From Sideroxydans sp. CL21 (GTDB lineage: Bacteria > Pseudomonadota > Gammaproteobacteria > Burkholderiales > Gallionellaceae), in contig NZ_LR699166.1 of NCBI RefSeq assembly GCF_902459525.1, forward strand, positions 2,678,501 through 2,742,500: DNA of 64,000 bases, in the 5' to 3' direction. Each line of letters begins with the position of its first letter. The first letter of the stretch is position 1. The notes below the pieces were generated by a model. That model did not search any database. It was not told where the DNA came from and saw only the letters and a list, made by a program, of their open reading frames with translations. The position numbers were made by a program, and so were the translations under genes. Shown piece after piece: positions 9,812 through 17,986 of this stretch.

Positions 9812-11350
9812 TCATTCATATGCGGGTAGAGTCGATATGCGCGGATCATCCAGCGCCATCCCGACTGCATAATGATATATCACCTGGAACCCGTCGTCTT
9901 TCAGGCCCAGCACCTCGTGGTCGGCATCGTCAAAGAAACAGCCGATGCCCGTGCCGCGCCAGCCTGCGGCTTCTGCTTCCAGCGTGATCACATGTCCCAG
10001 CATGCCGGCTTCCCAATGCAGGTGGCGGTACGCAGCGGGATCGGCAGCAACCGGGGCAGCGAATTCCGCCACCAGCATGAAAGCGACGGCGCATTGCGTG
10101 GCGATGTCTTGATGACAGGACAAGGTGCGCGCAGTCTTGCCGGTTTGCGCGGCGACCAGCTGGAACAGGGGCAACTCTGGGTCGGAGGGTTGCCAGGAAA
10201 ATATCTCGCGTAAGGCTGCTTGCAGCAAGGGCTTGGCAGCATCGGATCGCGGCATTGCATACAGACCGGGCGCGACACCTTCCACCCGGTGCACCAGCAG
10301 CACGGGATGCACACGCGCCGCGAACGGCCAGAGATTCCACACCGGCGAACCACCCGGCAACAAGCCCGAAAGCATTCTCTTGAACACGGCATTCGGCATC
10401 ACCGACTGGCCGTCGAAGGCCTGCGCGCTGCGGCGTTTGAGGATGACCCGGGCAGCCCGGATATCTCCATTGCATTCGCGAACAGCAGGCGGCTCAGCGA
10501 TCAACGGATCGGCGACAGGCGGCGCTCCGCGGGTCGCTTCGGCCACTTCATCGATCACCGGCCATTGATATAAAGGTCTGGTATCGAGCAGGCCGGGTTT
10601 GCCTGTCCAGTGTTGCCAGTTGCCGGGCAGTTCTTCTGCACCGGCTTCCAGCGCGATGATCACCTCAGGCTCTTCGTCTTCCACGCCGATAAAATCGGCA
10701 GCGCGGTCCAATCCCAAATGCCCTGCAATCTCCGCCGAACCCATGTTCAACAGGCGGGGCCGCCAGCCGTGCAATGCCGCGGCATAACTCACGGCAGCCA
10801 GTGCATGCCCCAGGTCGAGCTGGCAATAACGGAAGGCGCGCTCGCCGTATTTCCACGCCTCGCGCCAATGAATGGAACTGAAGCCCAGCCATAGACCTTG
10901 TGCCTGAGCCGCACTTCCCCAGGCGCGTTTTTCCAGTGCATGGTGCAGATTCTGGTAGTGATACAAGCCGTCTTCTATACCGGCCACATCCGCGCAGATC
11001 AGCCAGGTTTCGGTGGGATGCAGATTGCCGGATGAAGGATTCGCGCGCAAAGACCAGCGCGAACCGCCGTATTCTTTCCACGCAGTCAGGCCGACGCACA
11101 AGCGCAACAATGATCCCAGATTGGCGGTATTCAGCGGCAAGGGTGCGCGCGCAACCGAAAGTTCACCCCAGGGGATATTGGATACAACGACATCGCGCGG
11201 CAGTGCGACTTGCTCCGTTCCTGTCCAATCGCGGAACGCTTTGGGCTGCGCTTCCCAGTCCAGGGTACCGGGGCCGGCGGCGTAACGATCCAGAGCGTGC
11301 TTGCTACGCGTGTGATATTCAATCACGGTAGCGACACGGGTATCTCTCAT
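9812..11350 (-). CDS. SagB/ThcOx-type nitroreductase-family FMN dehydrogenase
   Basis: The 512-aa protein looks like two tandem nitroreductase-fold halves. The N-terminal half has LGSLLRLCVGLTAWKEY and RANPSSGNLHPTETWLI. The C-terminal half has RAARVILKRRSAQAFDG and a W-x-G-TGIGCFFDD end. SagB/ThcOx enzymes use FMN, for example to oxidise azolines, but no azoline peptide precursor is visible here. It begins 2 bases after nifZ and is followed by the ankyrin gene, so it belongs to the nif accessory operon. Its role in nitrogen fixation is unknown. Confidence 0.8.
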   Translation of the reverse strand: MRDTRVATVIEYHTRSKHALDRYAAGPGTLDWEAQPKAFRDWTGTEQVALPRDVVVSNIPWGELSVARAPLPLNTANLGSLLRLCVGLTAWKEYGGSRWSLRANPSSGNLHPTETWLICADVAGIEDGLYHYQNLHHALEKRAWGSAAQAQGLWLGFSSIHWREAWKYGERAFRYCQLDLGHALAAVSYAAALHGWRPRLLNMGSAEIAGHLGLDRAADFIGVEDEEPEVIIALEAGAEELPGNWQHWTGKPGLLDTRPLYQWPVIDEVAEATRGAPPVADPLIAEPPAVRECNGDIRAARVILKRRSAQAFDGQSVMPNAVFKRMLSGLLPGGSPVWNLWPFAARVHPVLLVHRVEGVAPGLYAMPRSDAAKPLLQAALREIFSWQPSDPELPLFQLVAAQTGKTARTLSCHQDIATQCAVAFMLVAEFAAPVAADPAAYRHLHWEAGMLGHVITLEAEAAGWRGTGIGCFFDDADHEVLGLKDDGFQVIYHYAVGMALDDPRISTLPAYE

Positions 11351-11352
11351 TA

Positions 11353-11622
11353 TCAACTTAATCCGGTCAACTCGTCGTTCAGGCAACCGATGGGCTCGGC
11401 CAGTGTTCCATCTGCATCCATCTCGAAACGCACGAGATATATCTCTTCGTTGGGCATTTCCTGCGCATGGCCGACGTTGACCACCACACCGCGCGTGCCT
11501 GCTGCTGCCAGCAACGCGTCCGGTTCGACACCGGGGATGCTGCTCTCGCCGGTCTCTTCCAATGATTCGTTGAACAGGTCATGTGCCGCAAAGACCATAT
11601 CCCCCATTTGAAATCTGCTCAT
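11353..11622 (-). CDS. nifZ: Nitrogen fixation protein NifZ
   Basis: The 89-aa protein has the compact beta-barrel NifZ domain: FQMGDMVFAAHDLFNE at the start, then TRGVVVNVGHAQ and EEIYLVRFEMDADG. NifZ helps mature the P-cluster of the MoFe protein. It sits 7 bases after the preceding gene and 2 bases before the SagB-type gene. The start at 11622 (MSRFQMGD) gives the usual length. Confidence 0.85.
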   Translation of the reverse strand: MSRFQMGDMVFAAHDLFNESLEETGESSIPGVEPDALLAAAGTRGVVVNVGHAQEMPNEEIYLVRFEMDADGTLAEPIGCLNDELTGLS

Positions 11623-11629
11623 AGCCACC

Positions 11630-12004
11630 TCATACACTCGGTATCAATGTCGCTTCACTGCGCAACGTTTCCTCGTTTCCCCACGCCGTCACCATTTCGA
11701 CGAACCAGCGCGGGTCGCGCGGATGCGGGCAGAACAGATCGTACTCGGCATAGAAGCTGTTGTCGCTGTTGATGGTCAGTGTACCGCACCTGTCATTGCG
11801 TGAATTACGCCACACACCTTCATAACCCGGCAGCTGATTACCCGGATCGATTACACGGGTAAACTGCAAGGCGGCGAACTCGATGTTCGGTGCAGCGCCG
11901 GTCGCAGTATGGTTGGTCGCCTCTTTTTGCAGCGCAGACACGACACGTTCGGCCAACACTTCAAGTTTGGCAGGAAGCCGAAACGATGAAGCTAGAGCTA
12001 CCAT
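11630..12004 (-). CDS. Unknown nif-operon protein (124 aa)
   Basis: This is a soluble protein with an N-terminal amphipathic helix (KLEVLAERVVSALQKEA) and a C-terminal beta-rich part (CGTLTINSDNSFYAEYDLFCPHPRDPRWFVEMVTAWG). Its ATG overlaps the stop of the [2Fe-2S] protein gene (ATGGTAG), so the two are translationally coupled. No known domain is recognised; the aromatic-rich C-terminal half could be a binding domain. Confidence 0.75.
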   Translation of the reverse strand: MVALASSFRLPAKLEVLAERVVSALQKEATNHTATGAAPNIEFAALQFTRVIDPGNQLPGYEGVWRNSRNDRCGTLTINSDNSFYAEYDLFCPHPRDPRWFVEMVTAWGNEETLRSEATLIPSV

Positions 12005-12321
12005 ATGTCGGCAGGCGTTTTCAGCCGCTCGACCGGCACGCCGCCCAGCAGATGCCCGTCAAATATCTCACTCACATCCGCTTTGGTCACGTTGCTGTAC
12101 ATGACGCCTTCCGGATAGACCAATATGTTCGGCCCCATGCTGCAAGGCCCGATGCAACCGCTCGGCGTCACCAACACCTGCGCAAAACACTGGCGCTTTT
12201 GCCACTGCTGCATGAATTCATCCACCACTTCGCTGCAACCTTTCTGTCCGCAGGAGCCCCGCGGATGACCGGCAGGCCGGTTCTGCGAGCACACAAATAC
12301 ATGTCTTGCTGGCCTTGCCAT
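11998..12321 (-). CDS. Thioredoxin-like [2Fe-2S] ferredoxin
   Basis: The 107-aa protein has the cysteine pattern C-x12-C-x4-C near the N-terminus (VCSQNRPAGHPRGSCGQKGC), then SGCIGPC. This matches the thioredoxin-fold [2Fe-2S] family found in many nif clusters (FeSII/NuoE-like). It likely moves electrons or protects nitrogenase against oxygen. The ATG at 12321 has GAGAGGA about 8 bases upstream. Its stop overlaps the start of the following 124-aa gene. Confidence 0.85.
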   Translation of the reverse strand: MARPARHVFVCSQNRPAGHPRGSCGQKGCSEVVDEFMQQWQKRQCFAQVLVTPSGCIGPCSMGPNILVYPEGVMYSNVTKADVSEIFDGHLLGGVPVERLKTPADIW

Positions 12322-12350
12322 GCTCAAATCCTCTCTTGCGCAGCAAGACA

Positions 12351-12397
12351 GCGTCCCTCTCGCCCATTTTGCGGGAGAGAGCTAGGAGAGAGGGAAA
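12351..12397. repeat. CCCTCTC/GAGAGGG palindromic repeat between fdxB and the [2Fe-2S] gene
   Basis: The sequence CCCTCTCGCCC, a short spacer, GCGGGAGAGAG and a final GAGAGAGGG form a long imperfect hairpin. The same CCCTCTCCC...GGGAGAGGG family occurs at 14561-14582, 15531-15567 and 50405-50432. Confidence 0.6.
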
Positions 12398-12442
12398 TGG
12401 ACATGACGAATCTCATCAGAAAAAATATCTGCTTCATGTCCA

Positions 12443-12733
12443 TTAAGCTCCCGCCGCCAAAGGTGAATGCGTATGGCACTGTTTCGGGCAAACGCGCGAA
12501 CAGGAACCGCAGCCGATGCAATCCAGCATATTGGCAAGCGTCATCACCATGCTGTTGTCTTCATCCTCGTCATAGTTCTCGTCATCCTCGCCGCGTTCGA
12601 CCAGCTCGAACACTTTGCGCGGGCAGACCTTGTAACAACGGCCGCAGCCGATGCAATTGGCCGCATTGAGCGCGGTGACGAAGGTGGGTTCGTAAGGCGT
12701 ACCGCCTCGGGTGATACCGGTGATGTTGGACAT
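12443..12733 (-). CDS. fdxB: Nif-specific ferredoxin III, 2[4Fe-4S]
   Basis: The 96-aa protein carries two CxxCxxCxxxCP motifs, CIGCGRCYKVCP and CIGCGSCSRVCP, separated by an acidic loop (ERGEDDENYDEDEDN). This is characteristic of the nif-linked FdxB family. Translation starts at 12733 (MSNITGIT) behind AAAGAGAT; the upstream in-frame extension has no family similarity. It follows the DUF683 gene by 11 bases, a standard DUF269-DUF683-fdxB order. Confidence 0.9.
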   Translation of the reverse strand: MSNITGITRGGTPYEPTFVTALNAANCIGCGRCYKVCPRKVFELVERGEDDENYDEDEDNSMVMTLANMLDCIGCGSCSRVCPKQCHTHSPLAAGA

Positions 12734-12744
12734 ATCTCTTTCCT

Positions 12745-12963
12745 TTATCCCTGTGCTTCTTTCTGTGCTGCCGCCAATTTCGCGTTTGCTGTTGCCCACG
12801 CCTGGCAAGCGTCGTAAGTCGATTGTGCGATGCCGGGGATCTGCTCGTACCCGGCAGGCAACTTGTCCTCGACCAGATCGTGCAACTGCGAAGCCCATTC
12901 GCTGGAGATGCGTTTGAGCCGCTTCACTTCCTTGTCGAGTGTTTTCAGTTCTTCTTCAGTCAT
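12745..12963 (-). CDS. DUF683 / CCE_0567-family nif-associated protein
   Basis: The 72-aa protein forms a helical hairpin: MTEEELKTLDKEVKRLKRISSEWASQLHDLVED, then a turn at LPAGYEQIP and a second helix. This matches the small nif-linked family known from cyanobacteria as CCE_0567, reported as an all-helical metal-associated protein. GGAG lies 7 bases before the ATG. Its place between the DUF269 and fdxB genes is conserved in many nif clusters. Confidence 0.85.
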   Translation of the reverse strand: MTEEELKTLDKEVKRLKRISSEWASQLHDLVEDKLPAGYEQIPGIAQSTYDACQAWATANAKLAAAQKEAQG

Positions 12964-12976
12964 GTTCGCTCCTTCG

Positions 12977-13172
12977 GAGAGGATTCAGGATGCGGGATAC
13001 AGGATTCAGAAAACCCGCAGCCCCACCTTTCCCTGAATCCCGTATCCTGAATCCCGTATCCTGAATCCCGTATCCTGAATCCCGTATCCTGAATCCCGTA
13101 TCCTGAATCCCGTATCCTGAATCCCGTATCCTGAATCCCGTATCCTGAATCCCGTATCCTGAATCCCGTATC
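12977..13172. repeat. Tandem array of a 14-bp unit (10 perfect copies) plus complementary left arm
   Basis: The unit CTGAATCCCGTATC is repeated ten times without error from 13033 to 13172. A single diverged inverse arm (GGATTCAGGATGCGGGATACAGGATTC) lies at about 12981-13007, so transcripts can fold into alternative hairpins. Read on the minus strand the unit is two heptamers, GGATACG and GGATTCA. The array starts 4 bases after the DUF269 gene stop and separates it from the DUF683 gene. Related sequence occurs at 53983-54066. Confidence 0.95.
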
Positions 13173-13176
13173 CTGA

Positions 13177-13638
13177 TTAAAGTCCCGCCACTTCCGGATA
13201 CTTGCCAATGATCTCCAGCGCCACGGATAACAGCTTGTCGCCTTCATCCTTCATCTTGGACAGGCTTTCGTAACCATAGCGGTGTACGTCGCGCAGGGTA
13301 CGGTCCATCACCACCAGTTTGCCCACGGTGATCAATGCACGTCCAAAGCCTTCATGTGTGATGTTGATGCTGGGCACCGCCATCAGGCCGCATTCCTTTT
13401 CGATCAGGGATGAGACCGCGTTGTAGAACGCCTTGATGCGCGACAGCATGATCTCGTCCGGATCGCCGATCACCGGGATCGCACGGCGCTGTTCCTTGGT
13501 CACTACATAAGGCGCCAGGATACGGTCGGCGGGCCAGCCGTCGTAAGTGCCATAGCTGTCGATGGCGCGCATCTGCTTGACCATCTCCTTGATGAAATCG
13601 GTGGTCAACAACGGGTCCTGTTCTACTGCCTGATTCAT
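13177..13638 (-). CDS. NifX-associated protein (DUF269)
   Basis: The 153-aa protein matches the NifX-associated family: DFIKEMVKQMRAIDSYGTYDGW, then VTKEQRRAIPVIGDPDE, and a C-terminal DVHRYGYESLSKMKDEGDK. It is found next to nifX in proteobacterial and cyanobacterial nif clusters, and its biochemical role is not established. Here rseC separates it from nifX. The ribosome site GGAGAAA precedes the ATG. Confidence 0.9.
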   Translation of the reverse strand: MNQAVEQDPLLTTDFIKEMVKQMRAIDSYGTYDGWPADRILAPYVVTKEQRRAIPVIGDPDEIMLSRIKAFYNAVSSLIEKECGLMAVPSINITHEGFGRALITVGKLVVMDRTLRDVHRYGYESLSKMKDEGDKLLSVALEIIGKYPEVAGL

Positions 13639-13662
13639 GGTGTTTCTCCTTCGGTTGAATGA

Positions 13663-14073
13663 TTACTCTTTTCGATTCGCGTACATATGCGGTACCCAAC
13701 CGGACAGCCGCCCCAACAACAATCCCGCCACAACGCCCAAAGCTGCGCCCAGCACTGCTCCAATGTCGCCCATATCCAGAGATGCTCCGACACCCGCACC
13801 GACCAGCGCCAGCACACTGGGCAACAGGTATGCCAGCAGTCCCGACTTGAGCATGTCGCCCTCGCTCATGCTCAACTGCAGCTCATCACCGGCACGCACA
13901 TTTGAATCGCAATGCACTTCGATCGCCTTGCGGTTGCCGGAAAAATATTTCCCCAACCCGGACACGCCGCACGCACTGCGCGACTTGCAACCGCCGCAAC
14001 CGGACTCGTTGCTCGGCTCGACGAGTATCGTGCCGTTGTCTGTTGACACCACGCGTGCAGTCGTCTCTATCAT
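13663..14073 (-). CDS. rseC: RseC/MucC-type (SoxR-reducing system) membrane protein
   Basis: The 136-aa protein has a small N-terminal domain with the Cys pattern SGCGGCKSRSACG (C-x2-C-x5-C), then two adjacent hydrophobic helices (LLAYLLPSVLALVGAGVG and AVLGAALGVVAGLLLG). RseC homologues work with Rnf-type electron transport in SoxR reduction. Its ATG overlaps the nifX stop (ATGA), so it is translationally coupled to nifX. No rnf genes are in the window, and placement in a nif operon suggests membrane-linked reductant supply. Confidence 0.85.
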   Translation of the reverse strand: MIETTARVVSTDNGTILVEPSNESGCGGCKSRSACGVSGLGKYFSGNRKAIEVHCDSNVRAGDELQLSMSEGDMLKSGLLAYLLPSVLALVGAGVGASLDMGDIGAVLGAALGVVAGLLLGRLSGWVPHMYANRKE

Positions 14074-14483
14074 TCCTGCCATTCCTCGTCTTCGGCAAAG
14101 CGCCCGGCACCCGACTGTTTCTTGAGATGCTTCGCAAGCCATACGGGCGGGTCGTTGGCCAGGTTCTTTTGCAATCCCGCCAACAACTCATCAATCAGCG
14201 TACCCTCGTCCACGCGCATCGGCTGGATGCCCTTGGCCAGCAATTGCTGGATGGCCGAAGCGCCTGCTGCATTGCAGTACACCGCCGCGCAATCGCCCAG
14301 CAGTTCGACCTTGGCGGCGAGCTTGCCCTCGTGCCCGTCCATCGCGGTTTCCATGAACTCGGCCACTTCGATCATGCGTGTCGAACTCGCATCGAGCTCA
14401 TAGATCGCAAACGCTTCGGCTGCGCCGAAGTGTTGATTGACCGCGCGGCGATCACTGCTGGCAAAAGCGATCTTTACCGTCAT
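14070..14483 (-). CDS. nifX: Nitrogenase cofactor carrier protein NifX
   Basis: The 137-aa protein has the dinitrogenase-cofactor-binding fold: MTVKIAFASSDRRAVNQHFGAAEAFAIY, with the conserved FG near residue 20, and CAAVYCNAAGASAIQQLLAKGIQPM. NifX binds the FeMo-co precursor NifB-co or VK-cluster between NifB and NifEN. GAGGAGG lies upstream of the ATG at 14483. It begins 10 bases after nifN and its stop overlaps rseC. Confidence 0.9.
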   Translation of the reverse strand: MTVKIAFASSDRRAVNQHFGAAEAFAIYELDASSTRMIEVAEFMETAMDGHEGKLAAKVELLGDCAAVYCNAAGASAIQQLLAKGIQPMRVDEGTLIDELLAGLQKNLANDPPVWLAKHLKKQSGAGRFAEDEEWQE

Positions 14484-14493
14484 GTCTGCCTCC

Positions 14494-16047
14494 TCAATAG
14501 GTGTGACCAGTCGCAGGTGTCGCACGACACACCTCTCCGAAATTGTCTTTCGCGTTTGTCCCCTCTCCCACTGGGGGAGGGTTACACCCGCAAGGGGTGG
14601 GCCGTGGTTGTAAAGCCGCTAAAGCGGCAACATCCACGCACGGGTGGGGGAAATGCGTAGCATTTCCTGTCCGCTGGGAATAAATTGAGACATAGGGTTC
14701 CGTCTCGTGATGCCCGTGTTCCACCACCATGTTGGCCAGATCGAACAGGGCCTGACGCGTGCCGCGATAACCGACCCAAAGCCGCTGGTAGCCGCCGATC
14801 AAGTCGTACAGAGGAAAACCGGCACGCAGCAGCGGAATACCCAAGCGTCGCGCGCTTTCAGCCGCATGCGAATTGCCGATGATGAGTTGCGCGCCGCTTT
14901 TCTTTGCCGCGTTCTCCATATCTTCCAGGTCGCCTATCGCGACTTGCGCCGCAGCGACTTCCTGCAAGATGTTGGCGCGTGCGGGTGCCACGGCGGCAAC
15001 CACCTCACAACCCATCTCCGTCACCAGCTTGGCGAATCCATACAGCAGATCGGGATCACCGGCGATGGCCACGCGTGAAAAACCCAGCATGAAATGACTG
15101 TCCACCATCGCATCCTGCAACTGTGTACGCTGCCGCTCGATCTTCTCCGGCACGGGCTTGCCGCTGATCCCGGCCAGTGCCGCGACGAAGCCATCCACTG
15201 CATCCAGCCCCATCAAACTGTTGAAACGGTAGTCCGGCACCCCGGTTTGTTCCTTGAGGAAATCGGCTGCTTCAAACAGCGAGTTGCCCAACACCAGCGT
15301 GGCGATGGATTCGCCCATGCTGGAAATATCCGACACCGGAGTGCCCCCAACCGTCAACGGGCTGCTTTCCATTTCGGTGAGATGCCCGTCCAGCGAATCG
15401 CCGATGTCCGGTAATACCAATGGGCGCAGGCCGAACGCCTCGATCAGCTCCTTGATGTGTTCAATATCGCCGGGCGTGAGGAAAGAGCCGGCCAGCACGT
15501 TGACCTGTTTCTTGCGCTTGCCGACCAAGCTCCCTCTCCCCCCGGGGGAGGGCTGGGGTGGGGGAACACTCTGAATTAATACCTCCAGCGTCGCTTTAAC
15601 CGCCAGCGCATACCCGCTTTCCATACAGCCGGTGAAATCCGGCGTATTCACCGGCACGATGGGGATATGCGCGAACTCTGGATTCGCCGCGTAAAAATCC
15701 TTCACCAGCCTTTTGATGTCCGTACCCTGTGTTTCAGATAGCCCGGTTGTAGGCAATCCGATCAGCGCCGGTTTGCTTTTTTCGCACACGGCCTTCAATC
15801 CGAGCAACACGTTCTCGTCCGCGTTCATCACCGTGGACACCTGATCCATCGCCGTGGTCTGCAACGGCACCGGCTCGCGGAAATGACGTACGAAATACAC
15901 CTTGCCGAATGCAGTACAGCCCTGCGAGCCGTGCATCATAGGGATCGCTTTGTTGATGCCGAGGAATGCGAGCGATGCACCGACCGGTTGGCTGGCCTTG
16001 AGCGGATTCACCGCGAGTGCTTTGTTGCGTTTCAGTATCTCGGCCAT
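14494..16047 (-). CDS. nifN: Nitrogenase FeMo-co scaffold protein NifN, with repeat-derived insertions
   Basis: NifN pairs with NifE as the scaffold on which FeMo-co is finished. At 517 aa it is longer than the usual 440-460. The core is normal: [59 protein letters not shown] and [24 protein letters not shown]. Two oddities are seen. Residues about 160-173 ([16 protein letters not shown]) are encoded by a CCCTCTCCC palindrome. The C-terminal tail from about residue 465 is encoded by a second repeat cluster rich in PRPTP and NPPPVGEG. Both stay in frame, so the protein is probably functional. Confidence 0.92.
   Translation of the reverse strand: MAEILKRNKALAVNPLKASQPVGASLAFLGINKAIPMMHGSQGCTAFGKVYFVRHFREPVPLQTTAMDQVSTVMNADENVLLGLKAVCEKSKPALIGLPTTGLSETQGTDIKRLVKDFYAANPEFAHIPIVPVNTPDFTGCMESGYALAVKATLEVLIQSVPPPQPSPGGRGSLVGKRKKQVNVLAGSFLTPGDIEHIKELIEAFGLRPLVLPDIGDSLDGHLTEMESSPLTVGGTPVSDISSMGESIATLVLGNSLFEAADFLKEQTGVPDYRFNSLMGLDAVDGFVAALAGISGKPVPEKIERQRTQLQDAMVDSHFMLGFSRVAIAGDPDLLYGFAKLVTEMGCEVVAAVAPARANILQEVAAAQVAIGDLEDMENAAKKSGAQLIIGNSHAAESARRLGIPLLRAGFPLYDLIGGYQRLWVGYRGTRQALFDLANMVVEHGHHETEPYVSIYSQRTGNATHFPHPCVDVAALAALQPRPTPCGCNPPPVGEGTNAKDNFGEVCRATPATGHTY
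14558..14668. repeat. Composite palindromic repeat read as the NifN C-terminal tail
   Basis: Three hairpins follow one another: CCCCTCTCCCACTGGGGGAGGG (in two arms), GCCGCTAAAGCGGC and GGAAATGCGTAGCATTTCC. Between them lies ACCCGCAAGGGGTGGGCCGT, nearly identical to the core of the element between nifH and nifD. The whole cluster lies within the nifN reading frame. Confidence 0.75.
15531..15567. repeat. In-frame palindromic repeat inside nifN
   Basis: The sequence TCCCTCTCCC directly followed by CCCGGGGGAGGG, then CTGGGGTGGGGG, is a typical REP-like motif. It encodes a Pro/Gly-rich insert at a point where Azotobacter-type NifN has a short loop before VGKR(P/K)(R/K)QVNVL. The insert is a multiple of three, so the frame is kept. 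Confidence 0.75.
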
Positions 16048-16056
16048 GTCATGCTC

Positions 16057-16262
16057 CCGTCATTCCGGCGTAGGCCGGAATCCAGCAAAAACGAATAGAC
16101 GTAGGGTGGGCACGCTTCTGTGCCCACGCGGGACAGCAATCGAGAAACGCGTGGGCACAAAAAACGTGCCCACCCTACACATGCCAAAATTATTTCGCAC
16201 ATCATCACTGAGCATTGTTTAATCCGCCCACACTTCGACAAGCTCAGTGCGAACGGATTAAA
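16057..16262. repeat. Cluster of intergenic repeats between nifE and nifN
   Basis: Three different repeat families fill the 238-base nifE-nifN gap. They are GTCATTCCGGCGTAGGCCGG followed by AATCCAGC (16062-16089), a GGGTGGGCACG...CGTGCCCACCC hairpin (16102-16179), and CTTCGACAAGCTCAGTGCG (16229-16247). The first and third recur at 45.5 kb and 48.1-48.3 kb. Because nifE and nifN are co-transcribed, these will be in the mRNA and may lower nifN expression relative to nifE. Confidence 0.75.
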
Positions 16263-16285
16263 CAAATCACGATCAGTTCTCATGT

Positions 16286-17692
16286 TCACGCCCCCAACTC
16301 CACACCCGGTACCGAAGTTTTCGCCCAAGGCGCCGGTTTGCGCACCGATTCCCACACCGGGCTCTGCAGGGTCAGCGCGAGCTGCCGCGCAAGTTCGATC
16401 ATCCCGCTGTAACCTTCGTAGCCGAATTCGCGTTCCTGGTTGATGTCCAGGAAGGGAATGCGCGCCTTCAATGCGGTGTACATATTGCGTCCGCCTGCAA
16501 TGAGGATGTCTGCCTGGTATTCCTTGACCGCGCCTAGCAGCGCCTTCGGGCTGCCGTCGGTGATCATCTTGGTCTTCTCGCCCATGATCTCGCGGATGCG
16601 TTCCTTGTCTTCTTCGGTGGATTTGTTGGTGCCCGTGGCGACCACTTCCATGCCCAGATCCTGCAAGGCGGAAACGATGGACCACGACTTCACGCCGCCG
16701 GTATAGAGCAGCACGCGTTTGCCGCGCAGCTTCTCGCGCCAGGGATCGAGTGCGGCATTGATCTTCGCTTCCTCGCGTGCGATCAGTGCTTCTGTGCGTT
16801 CGGTCAGCGAAGGGTCGTTGAGCAGGCGCGCGAAATCGCGGAACGCCTGCGAGGTATCGGTCACGCCGTAGAAGCTGCCTTCGAAGAACGGGATCTTGTA
16901 TTCGGTCTGCAGTTTGCGTGCCACGTTGAGCAGCGCCTTCGCGCACACCACCATGCTGGTTTCGGCACGATGCATGGTCTGCACATCATGAAAACGCGCG
17001 TCGCCGGACAAGGTGCACAGGATGCGCAAACCGAGCTCATCGAACATAGGCAGCACGTTCCAGAATTCGCCAGCGATGTTGTATTCACCGATCAGGTTCA
17101 CATCGTGCACCGTGATGCCGGGACGTTGCTGTTCGGGCAGCACCGGCAAGGGTTCTGCCGTACCCACCACATACTTGAACATGGAATCGCCCGCGATGCG
17201 GTTGCCGAGATTCTTGGTGCCATAGAAACCGGCACAGTCCACCGGCACTACCGGCACGCCGCATTTTTCCGCCGCGGCCTTGCACACCGCGCCGATGTCG
17301 TCGCCGGTCAGCGCGGGCACGCAGGTGTTGTAAACGAAAACCGCTTTGGGCGAATAGCTGTCCACCGCCTGCTTGATGGCATGGAACAGGCGCTTTTCGC
17401 TGCGCCCCATAATGACATCCTGCTCGGTGAGGTCGGTGGTCATGCCGATGCGGTACAGCGTCGGGCCGGAAGAACGAGTGCCGCGGTTGTCCCAGGAACT
17501 GCCCGCACAGGCGATAGGGCCGTGCACGATATGCGCCACATCCGCGATCGGCAGCAAGGCGATCTGCGCCCCGTCGAAGGAACAGCCGCCCGCCGTCGCA
17601 CCCGGCTTGGGTCGCGCGCAGCCCGACTTCGACTTGGTATTATGTGTGCACGCCGGTTCGTTCAGCAGTTCGGCGATATCCTTGGCTTGCAT
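16286..17692 (-). CDS. nifE: Nitrogenase FeMo-co scaffold protein NifE
   Basis: The 468-aa protein begins [18 protein letters not shown] and continues [35 protein letters not shown], as in all NifE. The conserved Cys residues aligned with NifD P-cluster ligands are present ([28 protein letters not shown]). The ATG at 17692 matches the Azotobacter start; an in-frame GTG at 17701 is less likely. It is the first gene of the long accessory operon, 36 bases after a sigma-54 promoter. It forms the NifE2N2 tetramer. Confidence 0.95.
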   Translation of the reverse strand: MQAKDIAELLNEPACTHNTKSKSGCARPKPGATAGGCSFDGAQIALLPIADVAHIVHGPIACAGSSWDNRGTRSSGPTLYRIGMTTDLTEQDVIMGRSEKRLFHAIKQAVDSYSPKAVFVYNTCVPALTGDDIGAVCKAAAEKCGVPVVPVDCAGFYGTKNLGNRIAGDSMFKYVVGTAEPLPVLPEQQRPGITVHDVNLIGEYNIAGEFWNVLPMFDELGLRILCTLSGDARFHDVQTMHRAETSMVVCAKALLNVARKLQTEYKIPFFEGSFYGVTDTSQAFRDFARLLNDPSLTERTEALIAREEAKINAALDPWREKLRGKRVLLYTGGVKSWSIVSALQDLGMEVVATGTNKSTEEDKERIREIMGEKTKMITDGSPKALLGAVKEYQADILIAGGRNMYTALKARIPFLDINQEREFGYEGYSGMIELARQLALTLQSPVWESVRKPAPWAKTSVPGVELGA

Positions 17693-17727
17693 GGCATTCA
17701 CTCACAGGTAATGACACCCTCGTATTC

Positions 17728-17743
17728 GCAAATGCCGTGCCAA
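17728..17743 (-). promoter_or_regulatory. Sigma-54 promoter of the nifE operon
   Basis: On the minus strand the sequence reads TTGGCACG-GCAT-TTGC, a perfect match to the -24/-12 consensus. It ends about 36 bases before the nifE ATG. Confidence 0.9.
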
Positions 17744-17785
17744 GGACAGCGGCTTGATTTCAATGGGGTTTATCGGGAAATGTCT

Positions 17786-17801
17786 TGTAGCAAACCCGAC
17801 A
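17786..17801. promoter_or_regulatory. NifA upstream activator site for nifE
   Basis: TGT-N10-ACA (TGT at 17786-17788, ACA at 17799-17801) lies within the longer dyad CTTGT...ACAAG. It is about 45 bases upstream of the -24 element, closer than the usual 80-150 bases. Confidence 0.75.
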
Positions 17802-17986
17802 AGACCAACAAAACACCAAAAACGCCCGGATGAACCCACGCTCGATAACTGGTAGCATAAAAACATAGCCCGGACTTGTTCCTTGCTTCGACGCCTCGAC
17901 CAAATGAAATACATGCAACGCTTCATGCACAACACTACAACGCTTATTTATCCTCTCATGCTGCCATTTCAAGGCCGGGGGTGCGC

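Noticed and set aside
13033-13172. Possible CRISPR array
   Set aside because: The 14-bp units are directly adjacent with no spacers and there are no cas genes.
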